From positions 1,674,001-1,738,000 of the forward strand of contig NZ_OY764544.1 in assembly GCF_963668475.1 (NCBI RefSeq): DNA of 64,000 nucleotides, written 5' to 3'. Source of the stretch: an uncultured Methanospirillum sp. Lineage in GTDB: Archaea; Halobacteriota; Methanomicrobia; Methanomicrobiales; Methanospirillaceae. Made by a program: the position numbers and the translations under genes. Positions 53,863 to 62,367 of this stretch are shown piece after piece (position 1 is the stretch's first letter; each line of letters begins with the position of its first letter). A model generated the notes under the pieces. The model had not been told where the DNA came from. It did not search any database and saw only the letters and a program-made list of their open reading frames with translations.

Positions 53863-54764
53863 GACTTTCTTCCCGCCTTTTCTATCCGTAACCGTGCTCG
53901 TTCCAGAAATGTTGCATCCCCTATCCCCCGGTAGTAATCAATTCTAACTGCAATGGCAAGATTTGCAGCAAGCGTCCGGGAGACCCTCCCCCTAATCTTA
54001 CGGGATGCAGAATGTATGCGTTTGTGCTCAAAGATAAGCCCGTGTTTAGGAGGGGGAGAGCCTGATGAGAGATGGGAGAAGAGAGCATTGCGGGCCCCCA
54101 GAACCTGGATCTTTGATGCTGGCATTTGAGATAAGTGCCTCAAACTACCTGCCTCTACAAGCAGCCTTGCAGCAACCAGGGGACCCACTATAATACTACT
54201 GTTGGGAAGGAGTCTCTCGCATCTTGTTGAAATATCACGGACCAGTCCTGCCCGGCTCTCCTTCATGCTTACTAGACTGCGACAAAGTAGTGTAATACCA
54301 TCATTCCCACTTCCTAACGCTACCTCCCTGATAGAATCCTGACCTTTTTTAACCGGGCTACTTGAGTCAGACCCATTCTCCCCCATCGAGAGCCAGAAGA
54401 TGATCTGTTCAGACAGGCGGCTGATCATCTGATCAGTCTCACGAAGTATCAGCATCAGTTTTATCAGCCTGACCTCTTCGGATGAGTTATAAATCTGCAA
54501 CTCTTTCCGGGACCAGAACATACAGATCTCACGAAGTGAGGAGTAATATTCATCCTTATCTTTACAGATACCCTTGACAACTGCCTCCTGCCAATTGGGA
54601 AGGACCGAAAATTTATCTACATTTGCGATATTTGCTATGAATCCGGAGTAGAGTTGAGTCATATCAGATGAGTCAGACCCCTCAACCGACTTGCACTCAT
54701 TGTACCAGTAATGAGAAGTTATCTGCTGGTTGCCGGTTTGATCAGATTGTTTTGAATCCATCAA
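53859..54764 (-). CDS. Nop5-like box C/D RNP core protein
   Basis: 301 residues. The Nop domain is clear at about 180-280: IVGPLVAARLLVEAGSLRHL, QVLGARNALFSHLSSG and PKHGLIFEHKRIHSA, then RGRVSRTLAANLAIAVRID. The preceding N-terminal and coiled-coil parts are weakly conserved and the usual Lys-rich tail is missing, so the chain is shorter than typical Nop5 (about 350-400). It bridges fibrillarin and the guide RNA. It overlaps both neighbours by 4 bases. Confidence 0.85.
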   Translation of the reverse strand: MMDSKQSDQTGNQQITSHYWYNECKSVEGSDSSDMTQLYSGFIANIANVDKFSVLPNWQEAVVKGICKDKDEYYSSLREICMFWSRKELQIYNSSEEVRLIKLMLILRETDQMISRLSEQIIFWLSMGENGSDSSSPVKKGQDSIREVALGSGNDGITLLCRSLVSMKESRAGLVRDISTRCERLLPNSSIIVGPLVAARLLVEAGSLRHLSQMPASKIQVLGARNALFSHLSSGSPPPKHGLIFEHKRIHSASRKIRGRVSRTLAANLAIAVRIDYYRGIGDATFLERARLRIEKAGRKS

Positions 54765-55987
54765 AATCCCCAGAGCCCAAGTGAATATAGAATAACAGGC
54801 AATGTTACAACTCCCATACAGGTTACGCGTGAGAGGTTCAGAAGCACAGGAATCAGACCAATCCCAGTTGCACAGGCGAGGATAAATAATCCAAATGGGC
54901 CGGATATGACTCCGCAGAGAAGAATCACAAACCCGGCCACAAGAGTGTTGAGTTTTTTGCCATCAACTCCTGAGAACCACCTTGCATAAGAGGAAAGGCG
55001 CAGGGTTATCAGATAAGCTGCCCCTGATGCAATTACCGTAATCAGGAGAAGGACCCAAAACGAAGGTGGATCCAGAGATGATATCATCACCATGACACCG
55101 TTCCTGGTTCTTTCAATTCCGTAAAAAGCAGCAAGGCCGATCACCACGTTTGCACAGGCTGCAGCTCCGGCAGCAACCAGATAGGTTCGCCGGTTTGTAT
55201 CATATTTTATTCTGGCATTAATCACAGCAGTTGCAGATGCTGTTGACAGGCCCGGGAGCCATCCAACCAGAAGACCGGCAATTGTCCCGGAGAGTGACGC
55301 ATACAGAATGGTTCCTGTTTCAAGCCCAAGATCTGTAAACCGTTGTCGTGGAACCGGAGCATGGGAAGAGGAGATTAACACAGACAGTCCAAACAACCCG
55401 GTCAGAAGAGGCATCAGAACCGTACTCTCACCATTCATGCCCCAGACAAGATACTGGTACCTGAACGCAAAAAGCCCGAGCAGTCCCGAAGACATAAAGA
55501 TCAAAAGGCCCCAGATTACAGACTCTTCCTGAATAATTATCAGACCCATAATCAGAACAAGCACCGGACCGGTGAACCAGTCGATGGAAGACTGGATCTG
55601 AGGCAGGGCAAGATATGCCATCACAGAAACAGGCACACCGAAAATAACACCATATACACAACCAATAGCTGAAAGCCTGACTGCCTCTTCCCCTTTTCCA
55701 TCCATGGTCAGTGCATGTGCGGGAAGCACTGACAAGGCAGTTCCGGAGTCCGGAACTCCAAAGAATGCGGATGGGATCAGATCAAGAAACGAGTGACTGA
55801 TAAGCATGGAGATCAGAGCAGCAGCAAGACCCTCTACACCGATAAACGGGATTAAAGCAGGAGAAAGGCCAGCCATGATTCCTGCCATGGTGTTTGAATG
55901 AATACCCGGGATCAGACCACTTATGACACCACAAGCAAGCCCGATCACAAGCCCTGATAGTAAGGGAATCATGGGATTCTCATGCAT
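54761..55987 (-). CDS. DUF112/TctA-like membrane protein
   Basis: 408 residues with about ten to twelve membrane helices. The two similar halves begin LACGVISGLIPGIHSNTMAG and TIAGLLVGWLPGLSTASATA, the G-x-x-PG pattern typical of TctA/DUF112 permeases. The substrate is unknown. The gene runs into nop5 with a 4-base overlap, although no functional link is evident. Confidence 0.8.
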   Translation of the reverse strand: MHENPMIPLLSGLVIGLACGVISGLIPGIHSNTMAGIMAGLSPALIPFIGVEGLAAALISMLISHSFLDLIPSAFFGVPDSGTALSVLPAHALTMDGKGEEAVRLSAIGCVYGVIFGVPVSVMAYLALPQIQSSIDWFTGPVLVLIMGLIIIQEESVIWGLLIFMSSGLLGLFAFRYQYLVWGMNGESTVLMPLLTGLFGLSVLISSSHAPVPRQRFTDLGLETGTILYASLSGTIAGLLVGWLPGLSTASATAVINARIKYDTNRRTYLVAAGAAACANVVIGLAAFYGIERTRNGVMVMISSLDPPSFWVLLLITVIASGAAYLITLRLSSYARWFSGVDGKKLNTLVAGFVILLCGVISGPFGLFILACATGIGLIPVLLNLSRVTCMGVVTLPVILYSLGLWGF

Positions 55988-56053
55988 TATAAGTGTGAAG
56001 AGAGCTTAAAATAACCGCATATCAGGTCTGTGGACCAGTGATCAGGGGATGGA

Positions 56054-56743
56054 ATGAAGATCGCAATTACCAGGCTTCGGGGGAAGGAACTGGATGATCA
56101 GCAGAGATGCGCACGTCGCGGACATGATTGTTACCCGGTAACACCGCTGACAGGGGAGATTGATCAGGATCAGATCGATCTCTTCATTGAACAGGTGCGC
56201 GAGGAACGATTTGACTGCATATTCTTTACCAGTGCCCTTCCTGCCCACAAAATTGGCCCTCTTCTTGGACAGTGCCCACTTCCCCGGGTTATTGCAATAG
56301 GCCCGCAGACTGCCAAGGCACTTCGCGAATCCGGTGTTCCCTGTGAAGTATTGCCTGAGTATTACTCACGGGCTTTTGTCCCGTACCTGGGCGAGTGGAT
56401 ATCAGGAAAAACCATCGGCATCCCCCGGTCTGATGCACCAAATCCAGGATTATTGAATGCTATCTCAGAGGCAGGAGCAATTCCTGCGGAGTTCACTATT
56501 TACTCCCTGATACCAACCTATGAAGAACTCGATCTGAATAGTGCAGAAGCGGTGCTATTCACAAGTGCATTCTCGTTTAAATCTGCAATATGGAAACGAA
56601 GGGAGGATCTGATCATCGTTGCAATCGGGGATGTCACTGGATCAGCCATGGAAGATGCTGGCCTGCCCCCTGATGTTGTAGGCGATGGTTCCCTTGAAGG
56701 GACACTTGATGAGTTGAACATGTTTCTCCTGATGAACCCCTGA
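56054..56743 (+). CDS. hemD: Uroporphyrinogen-III synthase
   Basis: 229 residues. MKIAITRLRGKELD, FDCIFFTSALPAHK, RVIAIGPQTAKAL and the second half VLFTSAFSFKSA, IVAIGDVTGSAM follow the two-domain HemD pattern, a poorly conserved family. It closes hydroxymethylbilane to uroporphyrinogen III for cobamides and F430. It is followed after 5 bases by truB, with no other tetrapyrrole gene nearby. Confidence 0.82.
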   Translation: MKIAITRLRGKELDDQQRCARRGHDCYPVTPLTGEIDQDQIDLFIEQVREERFDCIFFTSALPAHKIGPLLGQCPLPRVIAIGPQTAKALRESGVPCEVLPEYYSRAFVPYLGEWISGKTIGIPRSDAPNPGLLNAISEAGAIPAEFTIYSLIPTYEELDLNSAEAVLFTSAFSFKSAIWKRREDLIIVAIGDVTGSAMEDAGLPPDVVGDGSLEGTLDELNMFLLMNP

Positions 56744-56748
56744 TACCC

Positions 56749-57705
56749 ATGCAAACCACATCTGAAGTGAAATTAACAGGAAAGCCGATCATTCCATTAC
56801 AAAATGGCGGGGGCATTCTCCTTATCGATAAGCCGAGAGGACCAAGCAGCCACCAGGTTGCGGCATGGGTACGGGAGATGACAGGAGTTTCTCAGGTGGG
56901 CCATACCGGAACTCTCGACCCTCAGGTTTCAGGAGTACTCGTGGTGCTTCTTGGCAAGGCGGTGCGTCTGACTTCAATCCTTCATCTGGATGAAAAAGAA
57001 TACATCTGCCTGATGCGCCTACAGGGTAGTGTAAGCCAGCAGGACCTTGAAAAGAACATCGCAGAGTTTACAGGCAAGATCTACCAGCGCCCTCCTCGAA
57101 AAAGTGCTGTGAAACGTGCTCTTCGGATCAGGGAGATTTTGGAACTTGAGATCTTGAGTCGTGAAGACCGGCTTGTCCTGCTCAGGGTCAGATGCGATTC
57201 GGGCACATACATCAGATCACTCTGCCACCATATCGGGATGGCCCTTGGCGTCGGTGCTCATATGCAGGAACTGCGAAGAAGCAGATCTGCAGATTTCCCA
57301 GAGTCTCAGATCCATACTCTTCACGATGTTCGTGATGCCGTAGAAGCAGCAAAAGCAGGACACCCGGAATTGTTATCATCAATGATTCTTCCGATGGAGA
57401 TCTCGATAAAACACCTCCCGACTGTGACGATCAAGGATTCTGCAGCCGGTGCGATCTGCCACGGAGCACGTCTCTCAATGAGGGGAATCATAAAGACCGA
57501 CGCGTTTCAGATGGAAGATATGGTCACAATCTTCACCGATTCGGGTGATTTAATCGGAGTCGGCGAAGCGCTCATGAGTGCATCGAGAATTATACCCGGA
57601 GAAAAAGGGCTTGCTGTTGCTCCACGAATCATATTCCCGGATGCTGATGCATACCCGGCAATATGGAAAGGCCACCAGACCAGTGATAAGACCAGCAAGG
57701 CTTAA
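56749..57705 (+). CDS. truB: tRNA/rRNA pseudouridine synthase TruB/Cbf5
   Basis: 318 residues. GGGILLIDKPRGPSSHQVAA and the catalytic VGHTGTLDPQVSGVLVV with D57, then RVRCDSGTYIRSLCHHIG, identify Cbf5. A PUA domain spans about 230-305 (TVTIKDSAAGAICHGARLS...VTIFTDSGDLIGVGEAL). It isomerises uridines guided by H/ACA RNAs, and U55 of tRNA without a guide. In many euryarchaea it closes the ribosomal super-operon after rpl14e. Here it is about 16 kb away beside hemD. Confidence 0.92.
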   Translation: MQTTSEVKLTGKPIIPLQNGGGILLIDKPRGPSSHQVAAWVREMTGVSQVGHTGTLDPQVSGVLVVLLGKAVRLTSILHLDEKEYICLMRLQGSVSQQDLEKNIAEFTGKIYQRPPRKSAVKRALRIREILELEILSREDRLVLLRVRCDSGTYIRSLCHHIGMALGVGAHMQELRRSRSADFPESQIHTLHDVRDAVEAAKAGHPELLSSMILPMEISIKHLPTVTIKDSAAGAICHGARLSMRGIIKTDAFQMEDMVTIFTDSGDLIGVGEALMSASRIIPGEKGLAVAPRIIFPDADAYPAIWKGHQTSDKTSKA

Positions 57706-57740
57706 ATCTGCAAGAGCTAACAGTATGAGGCAATTCTTTT

Positions 57741-57824
57741 GCTGAGGTAGTCTAGTCTGGGAAGGCGCAAGATTGGAAATCTTGTGAGGCTTGCCTCTCG
57801 GGAGTTCAAATCTCCCCCTTAGCG
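57741..57824 (+). tRNA. tRNA-Ser (anticodon GGA)
   Basis: Class II tRNA of 84 bases. Acceptor GCTGAGG/CCTTAGC has one G-T pair, discriminator G. Anticodon arm CAAGA-TTGGAAA-TCTTG gives GGA. A long variable arm (TGAGGCTTGCCTC) and T arm GGGAG-TTCAAAT-CTCCC confirm serine type. Confidence 0.93.
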
Positions 57825-57850
57825 TTCTATTATTCAATTATTATACTGAA

Positions 57851-57863
57851 TCAGAAATTCTGA
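57851..57863 (-). terminator. Possible terminator hairpin after leuB
   Basis: TCAGAA-A-TTCTGA, a perfect inverted repeat about 20-30 bases after the leuB stop codon and before tRNA-Ser on the other strand. No long T-run follows. Confidence 0.3.
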
Positions 57864-57881
57864 TCTCGAATTTGAAAAAAG

Positions 57882-59000
57882 TTATGCGGATTTGCGGATC
57901 CACTCTGCCACCCAGTCGCCAACACCGCTTGTCGTGGCTGAGCCGCCCATATCACGGGTCACAACACCGTTACTGATAGAGGCTTCAATTCCTTTTACAA
58001 CCGCTGCACCTGCTTCTGTTTCGCCAAGGTGATCAAGCAGCATCGCCCCTGCCCATATGGTTGCAAACGGATTTGCAACATTCAGGCCCTTGTACTTCGG
58101 CGCAGAACCATGGATCGGTTCAAACATAGAGGTTCCCGTTGGATTGATATTTCCTCCGGGAGCCAATCCAAGCCCACCCTGAATCATAGCACCCAGATCA
58201 GTGATGATATCACCAAACATGTTCGGAGTGACCACCACATCGAACCATTCCGGATTCTTTACAAACCACATGGTTATTGCATCCACGTAGTTGAACTCGG
58301 TAGAGATATCCGGGTTCTTTACAGAAACATCACGAAATACATCTCTCCAAAGCCCATAGACATCAGACAGAACATTGGCCTTATCGACCGAAGTCACCTT
58401 TTTCCTGCGCTTACGGGAGGCATCAAAGGCGTACTCAATGACCCGCCTTGAACCTTCCCGGGTAAGAACTCCGATCTGGTATGCAATCTCCTCCGCATCG
58501 CTCTCGACATCAAGACCAAACTTGACAGAGTAGAGGTTTCTCACAACTTCAAGCTGTTTTTTCTCTTTTCCTGAAAACCGGGAGCCAATCCCAACGTAGA
58601 AATCCTCTGTGTTCTCTCTGACAACGAGGAAATCGATGTCCTGAGGGCCTTTTCCTGCCAGAGGAGTTTCTACTCCTGCGAGCATCTTCACCGGTCTCAG
58701 GTTCACATACTGATCAAAGGCAAACCTGAGCGTCAGCAGGATGCCTTTCTCGAGAATGCCCGGTGTTACACGATCATCCCCGATTGCCCCGAAAAATATT
58801 GCAGGATAGGAGGAGAGAGCGTCAATTTCTGATTCACTGACCAGTTCACCGGTCTTCAGATATCGCTCCGCACCGATGTCAAAATCAGTCCAGCCGATCT
58901 CAAACCCGAACTTCTCTCCTGCTGCATCAAGCACTCTGCGGCCTGATGCTATGATTTCGGGGCCGATTCCGTCCCCTCCGATTACCGCTACTTCATGCAC
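57882..59000 (-). CDS. leuB: 3-isopropylmalate dehydrogenase-type enzyme
   Basis: 372 residues of the beta-decarboxylating dehydrogenase family: [11 protein letters not shown], the substrate-binding R residues in [66 protein letters not shown] and the NAD-binding [17 protein letters not shown]. It oxidises and decarboxylates 3-isopropylmalate with NAD. Last gene of leuA-leuC-leuD-leuB. A homologous role with longer-chain acids (AksF, coenzyme B) cannot be excluded from sequence alone. Overlaps leuD by 13 bases. Confidence 0.88.
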   Translation of the reverse strand: MHEVAVIGGDGIGPEIIASGRRVLDAAGEKFGFEIGWTDFDIGAERYLKTGELVSESEIDALSSYPAIFFGAIGDDRVTPGILEKGILLTLRFAFDQYVNLRPVKMLAGVETPLAGKGPQDIDFLVVRENTEDFYVGIGSRFSGKEKKQLEVVRNLYSVKFGLDVESDAEEIAYQIGVLTREGSRRVIEYAFDASRKRRKKVTSVDKANVLSDVYGLWRDVFRDVSVKNPDISTEFNYVDAITMWFVKNPEWFDVVVTPNMFGDIITDLGAMIQGGLGLAPGGNINPTGTSMFEPIHGSAPKYKGLNVANPFATIWAGAMLLDHLGETEAGAAVVKGIEASISNGVVTRDMGGSATTSGVGDWVAEWIRKSA

Positions 59001-59476
59001 AGGTCTTCACTCCTGATCTGCTTTGCGTATTCTACCAGTCCCCCTGCATCTATGATCTGCTGCAGGAATGCCGGAACCGGTTCAATGTCAAATCGTTTCC
59101 CTGAAACTTCAATATAACCTTCTGCAAAATGACCCGTGACCATATCCTGCTCGGTGATCTCTCCGGCTCGTGGGCATATCACAGGAAGGAGTCCGACATT
59201 GACACTATTGCGGTAGAAGATTCGTGCGAATGACTCAGCAATAACCACCCTGACACCAGAACCGGTCAGGGCAAGGGGAGCATGCTCCCGGGATGATCCA
59301 CAGCCGAAGTTACGCCCTGCAACAATCATATCCCCTTCCTTAACACCTTTTGCGAACTCATCCCTGAATCCTTCGAATGCATGTTCGGAAAGACCCTTGG
59401 GATCATTGATGGTGAGAAAACGCCCGGGAATGATCGCATCTGTATCGATGTTATCACCGAATTTCCAGACCCTCAT
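58988..59476 (-). CDS. leuD: 3-isopropylmalate dehydratase small subunit
   Basis: 162 residues: MRVWKFGDNIDTDAIIPGRF, NFGCGSSREHAPLAL and ESFARIFYRNSVNVGLLPV are the aconitase-swivel motifs. The substrate-loop segment reads RFLTIND. As I recall, methanogen homoaconitase small subunits have an arginine in this loop (YLRT), so this one looks more like isopropylmalate isomerase. Touches leuC at one base. Confidence 0.88.
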   Translation of the reverse strand: MRVWKFGDNIDTDAIIPGRFLTINDPKGLSEHAFEGFRDEFAKGVKEGDMIVAGRNFGCGSSREHAPLALTGSGVRVVIAESFARIFYRNSVNVGLLPVICPRAGEITEQDMVTGHFAEGYIEVSGKRFDIEPVPAFLQQIIDAGGLVEYAKQIRSEDLCMK

Positions 59477-60729
59477 TACTCCACCTCCCGTGGATCAGTG
59501 ATAACCCCGGTGATTGCCGTGGCAGCAGCCGTGGCAGCAGATCCAAGGTAGACTTTCCCGTCAGTCGAACCCTGCCTTCCCTTGAAGTTCCGGTTAGAGG
59601 TAGAGAATGATACCTCACCTGACGCTATCAGACCAAATGAGCCTCCCATACACGGTCCGCAACAGGGTGCCTCGACAAGTGCTCCTGCTTCAACAAACCG
59701 CTCTATGATGCCGGCCTTTAGGGTCTTCAGGTACTCAGGCTTTGACGCAGGAATCACAAGCACCCTGACATTATCAGAGAATGAGCGATCACCCAGAACC
59801 TCTGCTGCCTCCTGCATGTCTTCGAACCTTCCGTTTGTACAGGAGCCGATGAACACCTGGTCCACGGGCGTTCCGGCAATCTTGTCAACATCCACAACCT
59901 GGTCAACATTGTGTGGAACAGCGACCTGTGGCACCAGGTCACTTACATCATACTCCCTCCGTGATATGTAGGATGCACCGTCGTCGCTTCCCAGATCTGT
60001 TGGAGGACAGGAGATCCGTTGCTTCAGATATTCAGCAGTGATCTGATCGGGCGGTACGATACCGGCTTTTCCACCCATCTCAATTGCCATGTTACAACAG
60101 GTCATCCTTCCTGCCATTGGCATAGAGGAAACGGTTTCACCGGTAAACTCCACAGCCTTGTATGTCGCACCGTCAACAGTAATGTCTTTGATGATCTTCA
60201 GGATCAGATCCTTGGCACCGACACGTTTTGTAAACCTGCCGGTCACATTTGCTCTTATTGTTTCAGGTACACGGAAGTACAAACACCCATACCGGAGTGC
60301 AAAGCCAAGATCAGTTGAACCAACCCCGGTGGCAAACGCACCAACTGCACCATAGGTACAGGTATGCGAGTCACCACCGATGACAATGTCACCAGGACAG
60401 ACCCTTCCTTTTTCGAGGGTGACCTGGTGGCAGACCCCCTCTTTTATGTCATAATTCAGAATCTCCTGTTCTTTTCCGAATGCACGCATTTTCTTCTGAT
60501 TTTCTGCGGCATTCAGTGAATCAGCCGGGGTCTGGTGATCAAAGAGCATGATGACCTTCTTCGGATCAAAAACCTTCGTACCACCCATCTCGTAGAATTT
60601 TTCTATGGCCAGTGGACCGGTGATGTCATGCATCATTGCACCATCTACCGGAGCCATTACTACCTCACCCGCAAAGACGTCTTTTTTGCATCGACGGGAG
60701 AAGATCTTCTCAACTATTGTCTGTTCCAT
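59476..60729 (-). CDS. leuC: 3-isopropylmalate dehydratase large subunit
   Basis: 417 residues, compact archaeal form. The 4Fe-4S ligands are in VFIGSCTNGRFEDM and EAPCCGPCMGGSFGL. DHQTPADSLNA, GGDSHTCTYGAVGAFATGVG and the C-terminal SFSTSNRNFKGRQGS are conserved in the aconitase family. It isomerises 2- to 3-isopropylmalate with LeuD. Overlaps leuA by 20 bases. Confidence 0.9.
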   Translation of the reverse strand: MEQTIVEKIFSRRCKKDVFAGEVVMAPVDGAMMHDITGPLAIEKFYEMGGTKVFDPKKVIMLFDHQTPADSLNAAENQKKMRAFGKEQEILNYDIKEGVCHQVTLEKGRVCPGDIVIGGDSHTCTYGAVGAFATGVGSTDLGFALRYGCLYFRVPETIRANVTGRFTKRVGAKDLILKIIKDITVDGATYKAVEFTGETVSSMPMAGRMTCCNMAIEMGGKAGIVPPDQITAEYLKQRISCPPTDLGSDDGASYISRREYDVSDLVPQVAVPHNVDQVVDVDKIAGTPVDQVFIGSCTNGRFEDMQEAAEVLGDRSFSDNVRVLVIPASKPEYLKTLKAGIIERFVEAGALVEAPCCGPCMGGSFGLIASGEVSFSTSNRNFKGRQGSTDGKVYLGSAATAAATAITGVITDPREVE

Positions 60730-62254
60730 TGCGATATACCATATTTAACGCATTTGCCATTGCTTCTGCTGATGCCAGCACGATATCGTCCCCTGATGCA
60801 GCTGCATCAAAGAGTTGTCCCTTGTCATCCTGAACAACCAGTGCCACGTGTGCTATCGCATCACTTCCTTCAGAGATGGCCGAGACATTGAACTCCTTCA
60901 ATTCAGCATGACGGGGAACGGTCCCGATCAGTGCTCTGACTGCGGCATCAACCGGACCGTTACCGGTGCAGCAGCATACCTTCTCTGAACCATTAACCAT
61001 GGCTCTGACGGTTGCTGTCGGGATCATGTGGTTTCCGGTCATGATAGCGATATCAACCAGTTCAATGTAGCGTCCGGATGTTCCTGTTCCCACTACAGTT
61101 TCTGCAATCTCATAGAGATCTGATTCTGTGATCTTCTTGCCTTTTGAAGCGATCTGCTTGACCCTTGCAATGATTGTATCGATCTGTTCCTCATCAGGCG
61201 TGATATGCACCTGATTCAGCATCTCTCTGACCGCATGCCGGCCGACGTGCTTTCCAAGTTTTAGCCTGCGGCGATGCCCGACCATTTCAGGGGTCATGAT
61301 ACCTGGCTCGAAGGTACTTGCATGTTCCAGTACTCCCTGTGCATGAATCCCGCTCTCATGGGAGAAGGCATAATCACCGGTCACGGGCCAGTTCGGAGGC
61401 ACCATCAGACCTGAGAATCTCGAGATCATCCGCGATGTTTCCACCAGCCTTTCGGTCTTAATCCCTGTGGTGTAGCCAAAGATCGACTCAATGATCATGG
61501 TGGTGCATGCCAGATCCGCATTCCCGGCCCTTTCACCAATACCATTCACCGTCACCTGGACCTGGTCAGCACCAGCCTCCACCGCAGATATGGTATTTGC
61601 AGTAGCCATCCCGAAGTCATTGTGACAATGAACATCAATTGTGCAGGATATCTCCTTCCTCAATGCTGAAATGAGAGCCTTCATCGAGGTTGGTGTAGCA
61701 ACACCGACCGTGTCAGGAACATTGATTGCAGTAGCACCTGCATCAACCGCAGTTTTGAAAACTTCCATCAGTTCAGGCAGATCAGTCCGGGTTGCATCCA
61801 TCGCTGAAAAAAGGACCTGATCAGCATGGTCACGGGCATATCTGACGATTTCTCCCGTTATAGAAACAACCTCCTGGTGGGTCTTTCTGATGGTGTGGGT
61901 CCGCTGCACTTCAGAAGTGGGGATAAACACATGCACCATATCAACACCGGCATCGATGCACCGGTCAACATCACCTTTCACCGATCTGGCCAGCCCACAT
62001 ATCGTGGAATCCAGACCTTCGGCTACAATTGCTTTGACCGTTGCATACTCATCCTGGGATGATGCTGGAAACCCGGCTTCGATGACACTGACGCCGATAT
62101 CAGACAGTTGTCTTGCTATCTCGATCTTATCGGCAGTGGTAAAAGATACACCCGGAGTTTGCTCCCCATCACGGAGGGTTGTGTCGAAAACAGAGATCTT
62201 CTTTACAGTAGAATTCTTATCGCTGGAGAAAGCGACCTGCCGAGTGTACAACAC
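60710..62254 (-). CDS. leuA: 2-isopropylmalate synthase (or citramalate synthase), with regulatory domain
   Basis: 514 residues from a GTG at 62254, preceded by AGGCAGGGAG. No ATG is available before the conserved VFDTTLRDGEQTPGVSFT. Catalytic HMGL-type barrel 20-290 with metal ligands in DVHCHNDFGMATANT and NGIGERAGNADL, a helical linker, and a C-terminal LeuA dimer/allosteric domain about 385-510. It condenses acetyl-CoA with 2-oxoisovalerate (LeuA) or pyruvate (CimA). Methanogens carry both and they are hard to tell apart by eye. The neighbouring leuCDB genes serve either product. First gene of the operon. Confidence 0.85.
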   Translation of the reverse strand: MLYTRQVAFSSDKNSTVKKISVFDTTLRDGEQTPGVSFTTADKIEIARQLSDIGVSVIEAGFPASSQDEYATVKAIVAEGLDSTICGLARSVKGDVDRCIDAGVDMVHVFIPTSEVQRTHTIRKTHQEVVSITGEIVRYARDHADQVLFSAMDATRTDLPELMEVFKTAVDAGATAINVPDTVGVATPTSMKALISALRKEISCTIDVHCHNDFGMATANTISAVEAGADQVQVTVNGIGERAGNADLACTTMIIESIFGYTTGIKTERLVETSRMISRFSGLMVPPNWPVTGDYAFSHESGIHAQGVLEHASTFEPGIMTPEMVGHRRRLKLGKHVGRHAVREMLNQVHITPDEEQIDTIIARVKQIASKGKKITESDLYEIAETVVGTGTSGRYIELVDIAIMTGNHMIPTATVRAMVNGSEKVCCCTGNGPVDAAVRALIGTVPRHAELKEFNVSAISEGSDAIAHVALVVQDDKGQLFDAAASGDDIVLASAEAMANALNMVYRNGTDNS

Positions 62255-62310
62255 CGGCGCTCCCTGCCTCGAAAGTGTTCTGAGACATGATCATACTAAT
62301 CACCCTCATT

Positions 62311-62320
62311 GATATAAAGT
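62311..62320 (-). promoter_or_regulatory. TATA box of the leu operon
   Basis: ACTTTATATC on the minus strand, 57-66 bases before the GTG start. Transcription should start near 62287. In the short leader a second frame opens with ATG at 62288 and runs 23 codons into leuA. Confidence 0.5.
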
Positions 62321-62367
62321 CTTTGGGCTTATGGTGCAGAGACCCTCATACCATGCACCAAAAATGA

